Below, piece by piece: positions 1-6,528 of a DNA stretch of 16,856 nt. The notes below the pieces were generated by a model. It was given only the letters and a program-made list of their open reading frames with translations, searched no databases and had not been told where the DNA came from. Made by a program: the position numbers and the translations under genes. Numbering within the stretch: position 1 is the stretch's first letter; each line of letters opens with the position of its first letter. The DNA is from Burkholderiales bacterium (GTDB lineage Bacteria; Pseudomonadota; Gammaproteobacteria; Burkholderiales; CAIKXV01), in contig JACMMK010000388.1 of assembly GCA_014379045.1 (NCBI GenBank), forward strand, positions 1 to 16,856, written 5' to 3'.

Positions 1-13
1 GTTCAGCCGGCAT

Positions 14-883
14 TCACGCCGCGACGATCATCGGCGCGCTGGCAAGCGGCGCGGCGGCGGCGTTGTTGAGCGCTTTACGGTCGCGGTTCAGCGCCTGCAC
101 CGTATCGAAACTTTCGCCGAGCAACGTCGAAAGCTTCTTCAGGATCGACCCGACGACCTTGCTCTCCCAACCCTTGTCGAAACGGATCTGCTCGTCGAGC
201 CAGCGTTCGAGCCATTGCGGATCGGGCAACCGGCTCTGCACCGTATCGTTCGGGAACAGCGCCTTGCTCACATGCAGATTCGTCGGATGCAGGGCCTGAC
301 CGGTACGACCCGCCGAGGCCATCAACACGCCGACTTTCGCGAATGCCCGCCTCGCATCGTCACCCAGGCGGGCGATCGCCACTTGCATATAGCGCAGATA
401 CGCGCCCCCGTGACGGGCTTCATCGTGCGACAGCAGGCGATAGATATGCTGGATCACGGGTTCGGTATGCCACTCCGCCGCGCACTGGTACCACTGCGTC
501 AGTCGCAACTCGCCGCAGAAGTGCAGGGTCAGCGTTTCGAGATACGGCGCGGGATCGAAATCGAAACGCACCGCGTGCAGTTCGGCTTCGGACGGTGCGA
601 GATCGGGACGGAAGCGGCGCAGATATTCCATCAGCACCAGCGAGTGTTTCTGCTCTTCGTAGAACCACACCGACATGAACGCCGAGAAATCACTGTCGTG
701 CCGGTTGTCGCGAAGGAACATCTCGGTCGCGGGCAACGCCGACCACTCGGTGATCGCGTTCATCTTGATCGTCTTCGCCTGCTCTTCATCGAGCAGGGCA
801 GGATCGAACGTATGCCAGGGGATGTCGTCTGACATGCTCCAGCGGACTTTCTCCAGCTGGCGGAAAATCTTCGGATAAAGCAT
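14..883 (-). CDS. Ferritin-like di-iron protein, acyl-ACP-desaturase-like motifs
   Basis: Predicted soluble all-helical protein of 289 residues. Two metal-ligand motifs are visible: an ExxH in EEQKH (E77, H80) and a second in DEARH (E155, H158). Additional carboxylate candidates are E46 or E54 and E125. This is the two-half four-helix pattern of ferritin-like di-iron carboxylate enzymes, and the EExxH/DExRH wording resembles soluble acyl-ACP desaturases. No membrane segment or signal peptide is seen. I chose the ATG at 883; an in-frame GTG at 937 would run into the regulator gene and has no better ribosome site. It lies 29 bp behind the LitR/CarH-type regulator on the same strand, so the two are probably co-transcribed. 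An oxygen-dependent oxidation or desaturation, perhaps of a lipid chain, is inference. It could equally be an N-oxygenase-like or non-catalytic ferritin-like protein. The substrate is unknown. Confidence 0.85.
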   Translation of the reverse strand: MLYPKIFRQLEKVRWSMSDDIPWHTFDPALLDEEQAKTIKMNAITEWSALPATEMFLRDNRHDSDFSAFMSVWFYEEQKHSLVLMEYLRRFRPDLAPSEAELHAVRFDFDPAPYLETLTLHFCGELRLTQWYQCAAEWHTEPVIQHIYRLLSHDEARHGGAYLRYMQVAIARLGDDARRAFAKVGVLMASAGRTGQALHPTNLHVSKALFPNDTVQSRLPDPQWLERWLDEQIRFDKGWESKVVGSILKKLSTLLGESFDTVQALNRDRKALNNAAAAPLASAPMIVAA

Positions 884-912
884 GGGCTCGAGTCTACCGT
901 GCGTCGCGGGAA

Positions 913-1842
913 TCAGTCTGACAGGCGCGCGCGCCACTCACCGAGGGCGGCGATCACCTGTTCGAGATTACGTACCACATCGATCCCCTCCCCCGGTGTA
1001 CGCGCGCGCAGCATGGCGTCGCCACCGACCCAGAGTGCGATGTTCGCAGGGAGGATCTCGCGCAGTTCGCGAATGCTACCCGTCGCAAGCCGAGCGGGGA
1101 ATGCCGCGCTGAACGAAATCGCGACGATATCTACATCGTGGGCGAGGGCCGCGGCGACGATATCGGTGGCCGGCGTCTCCACGCCCAGGGGCACGCAGTA
1201 GACGCCTTCGAGCGTCAGCAGCGCCTCGACCATCAGCAGGCCCATGCCGTGCTGCTCGGTAGGCAGCGTGGTCAGCAGGACGCGCGGGGAGTGTCCGCGC
1301 AGCTGGATGCTGGCGATTGCGTTGCGCAGCAGACCCTGGACCTGTTCGATGTAGAGGTGCTCCTCGAACACCGCGATGTCGCCGCGCATCCAGGCATTGC
1401 CCACCGCGCGATTGAGCGGCACGATCAGGTCGAGCACGAAGCGACGCAGCCCTTCGCGCAGCAGGGTCTGTGTGAGCGTCTGGCGAAGTTCGAGCGAGTT
1501 GTGCGACTTGATCAGAACCAGCAGCGCTTCGACTTCGGCGCTGTGCGCGGGGCTCTCTGCCTCGCTGCACAGCGCGTTCAGTTCATCGATCGACTTGTCG
1601 ATGATCTTGCTCGGACGATGGCCCTGATCGAGCAGTCGTTTCAGCAGACGCAGCTTGTCCACCTGGTCGGACGGGTAGATGCGTTCGCCGTGCGCATCGC
1701 GATACGGCTGGGGAAAGCCGTAGCGTCGTTCCCAGACGCGCAGCGCATCCTTCGACAGGCCGGTGTCACGCTCGACCGAACTGATGTTGACCGGGGGTCG
1801 GTCACCCCCGACTTCATCGGCGACGGAAAACTTTTTGTCCAT
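913..1842 (-). CDS. MerR-type regulator with B12-binding domain (LitR/CarH photoreceptor family)
   Basis: A 309-residue transcription factor. An N-terminal MerR winged helix (about 17-88, with LRVWERRYGFPQP) is followed by a helical bundle and a cobalamin-binding Rossmann domain (about 187-305). The light-sensor signature W-x9-EH is intact (W151, E161, H162), as is the ExH cobalt-ligand motif (E196, H198). The spacing parallels W131/E141/H142/E175/H177 of Thermus CarH, with offsets of 20-21 residues. Known family members bind adenosylcobalamin in the dark, repress as tetramers, and release DNA when light breaks the Co-C bond. The residue after the Trp is Met152, where Thermus CarH has His132, the second cobalt ligand of the light state. 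The gene is divergent from the lipid operon and leads the unit with the di-iron protein. It probably controls both directions and itself. It starts at ATG 1842; the ribosome site is weak. Confidence 0.92.
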   Translation of the reverse strand: MDKKFSVADEVGGDRPPVNISSVERDTGLSKDALRVWERRYGFPQPYRDAHGERIYPSDQVDKLRLLKRLLDQGHRPSKIIDKSIDELNALCSEAESPAHSAEVEALLVLIKSHNSLELRQTLTQTLLREGLRRFVLDLIVPLNRAVGNAWMRGDIAVFEEHLYIEQVQGLLRNAIASIQLRGHSPRVLLTTLPTEQHGMGLLMVEALLTLEGVYCVPLGVETPATDIVAAALAHDVDIVAISFSAAFPARLATGSIRELREILPANIALWVGGDAMLRARTPGEGIDVVRNLEQVIAALGEWRARLSD

Positions 1843-1881
1843 GACTTAGGCTCGACACATAGCGGTAAGATCTGCGAAGAT

Positions 1882-1910
1882 ACACTATGGGGTGATAATG
1901 CCTTGGACAA
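1882..1910 (-). promoter_or_regulatory. Candidate promoter of the LitR/CarH-type regulator gene
   Basis: Read on the minus strand, TTGTCC (1910-1905) and TAGTGT (1887-1882) are separated by 17 nt. They match the sigma70 consensus at 4/6 and 3/6 positions. Transcription would begin near 1875, giving a leader of about 33 nt. The -35 hexamer lies within the left arm of the inverted repeat at 1903-1935, so a protein bound to that repeat would block the promoter and allow autoregulation. The -10 is weak, so confidence is modest. Confidence 0.35.
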
Positions 1911-1935
1911 AAACGGCGAAACGCGATTTGTCCAA
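1903..1935. promoter_or_regulatory. Perfect 9-bp inverted repeat, candidate LitR/CarH-type operator
   Basis: TTGGACAAA (1903-1911) and TTTGTCCAA (1927-1935) are exact reverse complements with a 15-nt spacer, so half-site centres are 24 bp apart. It lies between the divergent units, 61 bp from the regulator start codon. An 8-of-9 copy of the right arm, TTTGTCCA, occurs at 1834-1841 across the regulator start codon, though this may simply reflect its first codons. Symmetric arms of this size fit a dimeric or tetrameric MerR-type regulator. The exact sequence is not an operator I know from the family. Confidence 0.55.
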
Positions 1936-2374
1936 CCTCCGTGCCGGGCGCCCGTTACAGGGGGTCTTGACACGACTCGGATCGGGTTGTGCCTCGTTCC
2001 GTTTCGGCGGCGCGCGTGGATCGACTGGGGTCCGGCGGTGTGTCGAGCGGCTCGTGACGAACACGATGCGAAGGCGCCCCGGAGTTGCTTGGTTGGTGAG
2101 GGGGCATCGGCGCGGGGCGAATCATGCGGTGGAACCGCGCGGCGAGCAGCACACCGCACGCGGCGGGCGGTGGGGAGGGGGCTCGACGGGAGCCCAATGC
2201 ATTCAGCGCAGCGCGGTTACACGATTACCATCGCGCGTCGCAGCCGGTACGGGTCCATCGATTCGGTCGGTCGGGTCGGCGTGCCCGACACTCGTGCGCA
2301 GCCATCCACGCGCTGCGCTCGGTCGTACCAGCGCTCGTGCAAGCACAACGTAACTCGACTTCAAGGAACGGCGG

Positions 2375-3760
2375 GTGCAACAGACCTCGATTGCGATTGT
2401 CGGTTCAGGAATATCCGGGTTGGCGGCTGCATGGCTGCTGCGCGCCCGCTATCGCGTGACGGTGTTCGAAGCCGGTGCCTACGCCGGCGGACACACCAAC
2501 ACGGTCGACGTCGAACTCGACGGCGTCCGCGCGCCGGTCGACACCGGCTTCCTGGTGTTCAACGAGCGCACCTATCCGAACCTGATCGCATTGTTCGACC
2601 ATCTCGGCGTCGCCTCGGTGACGAGCGAGATGTCGTTCAGTGTGCGCATGGAGGACGAACGCCTGGAATGGGCCGGTACCTCGATCGGCGCGTTGTTCGC
2701 ACAGAAGCGCAACCTCGTCAATCCGCGCTTCTGGCGAATGCTGGGTGATATCCGGCGCTTCAATCGATCGGCGCCGGCGTTGCTCGAGCGTGCCGACGCG
2801 GCGCACTACAGTCTCGGCGAATTTCTCGCCGAGGAGCGCTACAGCCGCGAATTCTGCGACTGGTATCTGTTGCCGATGGCCGCGGCGATCTGGTCGTGTC
2901 CGATGCACGCGATGCGCGAATTTCCCGCTGCGAGCTTCGTGCGCTTCTTCGTCAATCACGGGTTGTTGCAGATCACGCGGCGGCCGCGCTGGATGACGGT
3001 GGTCGGCGGCGGTCGCGAATACGTACGCAGGCTGCTCGACGGCCTCGACGACGTGCGCCTGGCGTCGCCGGTCACCGCGGTGCGGCGTCTGCCGCAGTCG
3101 GTCGAGGTCGTGAGCGGGGGTCGGGTCGAGCAGTTCGACCAGATCATTCTCGCGGCGCATGCGGACCAGTCGCTCGCCCTGCTCGACGATGCCGATGCGC
3201 GCGAGCGCGCGCTGCTCGGGGCGGTCTGCTATCAGCCGAACGCGGCATGGCTGCACACCGATCGGGAGTTCCTGCCAGTGTCGCCGCGCGCGTGGGCCGC
3301 GTGGAACTACACCGGGCGAAGCGCGTCGTCGAACGCCGGCACCGGCGCGGCTGCGGCGAACGAAGCGGACGCGACGGCAGCGGGCTCGGTGAGCGTGACT
3401 TATCTGATCAACAAGCTGCAACCGTTACCGATGTCGACGCCGGTCCTGGTGACATTGAACCCGCATCGTCCGATCGCCAGCGACAAGGTGATCCGCCAGA
3501 TCGCGTATGCGCACCCCGTGTTCGACGCTGCCGCACTTGCGGCCCAGCAACGCCTGTCGACGATCCAGGGCGTGCGTCGTACCTGGTTCTGCGGCGCCTG
3601 GACCGGGTACGGGTTCCACGAGGACGGACTGAAATCGGCGATGGCGGTGAGCGAATCGTTGGGCGTGCGGGCACCGTGGGTGGACGCTGGCGCGCCGGTT
3701 GCGGCCGAGGTCGCAATGCAGCCTCCGCCGTCAGGCCCGCGCCTCGTTCGCGCAGCATGA
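2375..3760 (+). CDS. FAD-dependent oxidoreductase, amine-oxidase/desaturase-like (COG2907 type)
   Basis: A 461-residue flavoprotein. It has an N-terminal Rossmann dinucleotide motif GSGISG (10-15) with the ribose-binding Glu at E32 (VFEAG) and GGHT just after. A C-terminal FAD-contact segment at about 402-423 contains FCGAWTGYGFHEDG. This is the NAD(P)-binding Rossmann/amine-oxidase fold also used by carotenoid desaturases, in the COG2907 group that recurs beside DUF1365 and cyclopropane-synthase-like genes. In Rhodobacter sphaeroides the equivalent gene is, as I recall, in the sigmaE regulon, and a desaturase UfaD acts there on methylated phospholipid acyl chains. Oxidation of a methylated lipid chain is the inferred role. 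An Ala/Gly/Ser-rich loop at about 309-331 looks like a local expansion. The GTG start is supported by AAGGA at 2363-2367. The stop overlaps the next start as ATGA, so translation is probably coupled. Confidence 0.9.
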   Translation: MQQTSIAIVGSGISGLAAAWLLRARYRVTVFEAGAYAGGHTNTVDVELDGVRAPVDTGFLVFNERTYPNLIALFDHLGVASVTSEMSFSVRMEDERLEWAGTSIGALFAQKRNLVNPRFWRMLGDIRRFNRSAPALLERADAAHYSLGEFLAEERYSREFCDWYLLPMAAAIWSCPMHAMREFPAASFVRFFVNHGLLQITRRPRWMTVVGGGREYVRRLLDGLDDVRLASPVTAVRRLPQSVEVVSGGRVEQFDQIILAAHADQSLALLDDADARERALLGAVCYQPNAAWLHTDREFLPVSPRAWAAWNYTGRSASSNAGTGAAAANEADATAAGSVSVTYLINKLQPLPMSTPVLVTLNPHRPIASDKVIRQIAYAHPVFDAAALAAQQRLSTIQGVRRTWFCGAWTGYGFHEDGLKSAMAVSESLGVRAPWVDAGAPVAAEVAMQPPPSGPRLVRAA

Positions 3761-4548
3761 TCGCGCTTAAGCCGGCGGCGGGACCCATGCTTTGCACCGG
3801 TGCCGTGATCCATCGGCGCATCACGCCGGTCGGCCACGCGTTCCGCTACCGCGCCTGTTTCCTGCGGATACCGCTGTCGTGGCTCGATGCGCCGTCCCCG
3901 GTACGTCGGCCCTGGCTGCTGGGCATCGATCGCTTCAATCTGTTCAGCGTGATGCGGCGGGACTACGGCGCGCGCGATGGGTCGGCGCTCGAAGGCTGGG
4001 TGCGCCGTCTGCTCGCCGACAACGCCGTGCACGGCGCCGATGGCGAGATCGTCCTCTACACGTTGCCACGCGTCCTGGGCTACGTGTTCAACCCGGTGAG
4101 CTTCTGGATGTGCCATGACCGAAGCGGGCGCCTGCGTGCGGTGCTGTGCGAAGTCAGCAATACGTTCGGCGAACATCACAACTACCTGGTGGCGCGGGAC
4201 GATGGCGAAGCGATCGGCACCGGCCAGGGGCTCACCGCGCGCAAGGTGTTTCATGTGTCACCGTTCTTTCCGGTGGAAGGCGAATACCGGTTCCGGTTCC
4301 ACGAGAACGATGCCCGCTGTGTGTTCCGGATCGACTACTCGCGCGCCGGATCCCTGCAACTGACCACCGCGCTGTCGGGCGACACGCATGGCTTGACGAG
4401 CCCCGGCCTCGCGCGTGCGTTCCTGCGCCTGCCGTGGCTGATGGTCGGCGTGATCGGCCGGATCCATCTTCAGGCGATCCGGCTGTGGTGGAAAGGCGCG
4501 GTGTTTCACCCCAAGCCGCAGCCGCCGGCTCAAAGCACCACCCGATGA
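3757..4548 (+). CDS. DUF1365 family protein (COG3496)
   Basis: A 263-residue protein with the conserved blocks of DUF1365: HRRITPVGHAFRY near the N-terminus (19-31), LPRVLGYVFNPVSFW (103-117), CEVSNTFGEHHNY (131-143) and KVFHVSPF (163-170). The family is almost always adjacent to the COG2907 flavoprotein and a cyclopropane-synthase-like methylase, as here. In the R. sphaeroides furan fatty acid pathway a protein called UfaO is needed to insert an O2-derived oxygen. I believe it corresponds to this family but cannot verify that here. A hydrophobic stretch at about 222-236 may associate with the membrane. The ATG overlaps the upstream stop (ATGA). An in-frame ATG at 3787 is an alternative that loses ten residues but no conserved block. 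Biochemical function remains inferential. Confidence 0.9.
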   Translation: MIALKPAAGPMLCTGAVIHRRITPVGHAFRYRACFLRIPLSWLDAPSPVRRPWLLGIDRFNLFSVMRRDYGARDGSALEGWVRRLLADNAVHGADGEIVLYTLPRVLGYVFNPVSFWMCHDRSGRLRAVLCEVSNTFGEHHNYLVARDDGEAIGTGQGLTARKVFHVSPFFPVEGEYRFRFHENDARCVFRIDYSRAGSLQLTTALSGDTHGLTSPGLARAFLRLPWLMVGVIGRIHLQAIRLWWKGAVFHPKPQPPAQSTTR

Positions 4549-4642
4549 ACCCGCGGCGCATGCGGTCCACCGGATCACGCCCGTGCACGGCACGGATCCG
4601 GATGAGTCCGGAACTCGAGAGCCATGATGAAAGGCCGTATCG

Positions 4643-5917
4643 ATGAATGAAGTCACCGTCTACCCTGGGTCGGACAGCGCGGCCGGTTCGATTACCGACC
4701 AGGAGATCGTACGGCGCGCGCGCAGCGCGATGCCGGCGGCGGGTCAGCTGTTCATGCGCGTGCTCGATCGCATTCGCGTCGGTCGGATCGACCTGGTCAC
4801 ACCGGAAGGCGTGCGCCTGTGGTTCGGCGGCGATCCCGGGCCGCACGCGACGCTGACGCTGCGCTCGTGGGCGGCGGCAGAAGAAATTTTGCGTACAGCC
4901 GACATCGGGCTGGCCGAAGCCTACATGGCGGGCGACTGCGACATCGATCGACCGACCGATCTGCTGACCATCGCGCTGCTCAATCAGCAACACATCGAAC
5001 GCGCGTTCTACGGCAACTGGTTCGCGGTGCTGTGGTATCGCCTGCGCCACCTGTCAAGGGCGAACACGCGTTCGGGGAGCCGGCGCAACATCGTCGCGCA
5101 CTACGACCTGGGAAACGAGTTCTATCAGCTCTGGCTCGATCCGACGATGAGCTACTCGTCGGCCTATTTCGGCGGTGACTTCTCGCGCTCGCTCGCGCAG
5201 GCACAACAGGCGAAATACGAGCGCATCCTCGATCGGCTCGGTGCCGGACCCGGAGATCGGATACTCGAGATCGGCTGCGGCTGGGGTGGGTTTGCCGAAG
5301 CTGCCGCGCGGCGCGGTTGTCGGTTGACCGGCATCACGATCTCGCCGGCGCAGCTGGAATACGCTCGCGCTCGGATTGAGCGGGCGGGTCTCACGGACCG
5401 GGTCGACCTGTCGCTTACCGATTATCGCGACCTCGACGGGCGTTTCGATCACGTCGTGTCGATCGAGATGTACGAAGCGGTCGGCGAGCGCTTCTGGCCG
5501 GGATTCTTCCGCGCCGTGCACCACGCGTTGAAGCCCGGTGGCAAGGCGTTGATCCAGGGCATCACGATCCACGACGAAGTGTTCGGACGTTATCGTCGAG
5601 GCACCGACTTCATCCAGCAGCACGTGTTCCCGGGAGGCATGCTCGCGTCCGAATCCGAGTTTGCGCGCCAGAGTGCAAGCGCGGGCCTGGTCGTCGAGAG
5701 CACCGAGGCTTTCGGGTGCGACTACGCCGAGACATTGCGGCGCTGGCTGAAGTCGTTCACCGAGGGCGAGCCGCGCGTGCGCGCGCTCGGCTTCGACGAT
5801 CGTTTCATCCGCCTGTGGCGCTTCTACCTGGCCTATTGCGCCGCCGGTTTCGATTCGGGTCGTACCGACGTCATGCATTTCGAGATGACCCGCGCGCGCG
5901 CAGGCGACTCGCGGTGA
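4643..5917 (+). CDS. Cyclopropane-fatty-acid-synthase-like SAM methyltransferase
   Basis: A 424-residue enzyme of the CFA synthase family, expected to methylate unsaturated acyl chains of phospholipids using S-adenosylmethionine. Visible features are the acyl-site block HYDLGNEFY (153-161), SAM motif I LEIGCGWGG (208-216), SIEMYEAVGERFW (273-285), and a C-terminal FTEGEPR/YLAYC region. Compared with E. coli Cfa by motif, Cys139 is Ser173 (YSSAYF) and His266 is Gln305 (ALIQGITI), while Glu239, Ile268 and Tyr317 are kept as E278, I307 and Y361. Cys139 and His266 help bind the bicarbonate base, so true cyclopropanation is doubtful. A UfaM-like methylation that leaves a methylated olefin is a reasonable alternative. 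ATG 4643 has GAAAGG at 4629-4634. The 94 bp before it carry no gene. It is probably in the same operon as the FAD and DUF1365 genes. Confidence 0.92.
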   Translation: MNEVTVYPGSDSAAGSITDQEIVRRARSAMPAAGQLFMRVLDRIRVGRIDLVTPEGVRLWFGGDPGPHATLTLRSWAAAEEILRTADIGLAEAYMAGDCDIDRPTDLLTIALLNQQHIERAFYGNWFAVLWYRLRHLSRANTRSGSRRNIVAHYDLGNEFYQLWLDPTMSYSSAYFGGDFSRSLAQAQQAKYERILDRLGAGPGDRILEIGCGWGGFAEAAARRGCRLTGITISPAQLEYARARIERAGLTDRVDLSLTDYRDLDGRFDHVVSIEMYEAVGERFWPGFFRAVHHALKPGGKALIQGITIHDEVFGRYRRGTDFIQQHVFPGGMLASESEFARQSASAGLVVESTEAFGCDYAETLRRWLKSFTEGEPRVRALGFDDRFIRLWRFYLAYCAAGFDSGRTDVMHFEMTRARAGDSR

Positions 5918-6528
5918 ACAGCTCGCGAATGACTGGCAGGCGCGCGCTGCTGCGCCTCGCCGGTGCATTCGCCGCGAACGTGACGGTAACGGCTGCAGCG
6001 TGGGCGGTGATCTCCGGCGGGGTTTCCAGCCGAAGCGCGCTGGCCGCGGGACCTCCTGCCGCGGGCAAGCTCCCGCCCGGGGTCGTTGCCGTCGCGGGTG
6101 ATCTGAAGCGTCTGGGCACAGCCACGATGCGCTGGTTCGGCTTGCCGTTGTACGACGCATCTCTTTGGGTGAGGGGCGCGCAATGGGACGCGGACGACAA
6201 CTATGCGCTGGAGATGGTCTATGCGCGCGAATTCACCGGGAAGGCGCTCGCCGAAAGTTCGATCACCGAGATGAAGCGCGTCGGCTTCACCGACGAAGCC
6301 GAGCACGCGCGCTGGCTCGCCGCAATGGTGCGCCTTTTCCCCAACGTGAGTCGCGGGTACCGGCTGATCGGCGTGCATCTCAAAGGCGGCGGCGCGAGCT
6401 TCTTCGGCCAGGATCGCCCGCTCGGCACGATCGATGACCCGCAGTTCGGCAACGCATTTTTCTCGATCTGGCTCGATCCGAGGACGCGCGAGCCGCAACT
6501 GCGCGCACGCCTGCTCGGCAAGAGCTGA
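5914..6528 (+). CDS. Chalcone-isomerase-like exported protein
   Basis: A 204-residue protein. The N-terminus has twin Arg (TGRRALLRL) before a hydrophobic stretch ending near SALAAG, consistent with export to the periplasm, possibly by Tat (weak motif). The mature part resembles the bacterial chalcone-isomerase-like family: ATMRWFGLPLYDASLW, then YALEMVYAREFTGKALAESSITEMKRVG and the C-terminal GNAFFSIWLDPRT. Members of this fold bind fatty acids or other small hydrophobic molecules, and many bacterial ones are not true isomerases. Its recurrent company with CFA-like methylases suggests a lipid-binding or lipid-modifying role, which is inference. The GTG start overlaps the preceding stop as GTGA. 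An ATG at 5929 is an alternative that would shorten the signal region by five residues. The stop overlaps the MFS start as TGATG. Confidence 0.82.
   Translation: MNSSRMTGRRALLRLAGAFAANVTVTAAAWAVISGGVSSRSALAAGPPAAGKLPPGVVAVAGDLKRLGTATMRWFGLPLYDASLWVRGAQWDADDNYALEMVYAREFTGKALAESSITEMKRVGFTDEAEHARWLAAMVRLFPNVSRGYRLIGVHLKGGGASFFGQDRPLGTIDDPQFGNAFFSIWLDPRTREPQLRARLLGKS

Larger units (their letters stand above)
1843..2374. other. 532 bp divergent intergenic region
   Basis: This non-coding region separates the light-type regulator from the FAD oxidoreductase. The regulator-proximal end (about 1843-1935) is less GC-rich and holds the inverted repeat at 1903-1935 and a candidate minus-strand promoter. 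The remaining 440 bp or so are very GC-rich. A possible plus-strand open frame at 1892-2353 encodes an Arg/Gly/Ser-rich, low-complexity product with no recognisable domain, and I do not call it a gene. A TTGACA at 1967-1972 has no credible -10 at the right distance. The plus-strand promoter for the downstream operon was not located with confidence. If it is near the inverted repeat, the operon mRNA would have a leader of over 400 nt. Confidence 0.7.

Noticed and set aside
1967..1972. TTGACA as a plus-strand -35 for the lipid operon
   Set aside because: The bases 16-18 nt downstream are GC-rich and show no acceptable -10.
1892..2353. Possible small gene in the divergent intergenic region
   Set aside because: The product is Arg/Gly/Ser-rich with no recognised motif or ribosome site, and its start falls beside the inverted repeat.
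1138..2748. Plus-strand open frame of 536 codons across the regulator and FAD oxidoreductase region
   Set aside because: It is antisense to the motif-rich MerR/B12 gene and overlaps the FAD gene in another frame. Its composition is Arg/His/Gln-rich with no domain, typical of a GC-rich shadow.
4597..4612. TCCGGA-N4-TCCGGA repeat before the CFA-like gene
   Set aside because: Each unit is a 6-bp palindrome expected often in this GC-rich sequence. It is not linked to a promoter or terminator signal.
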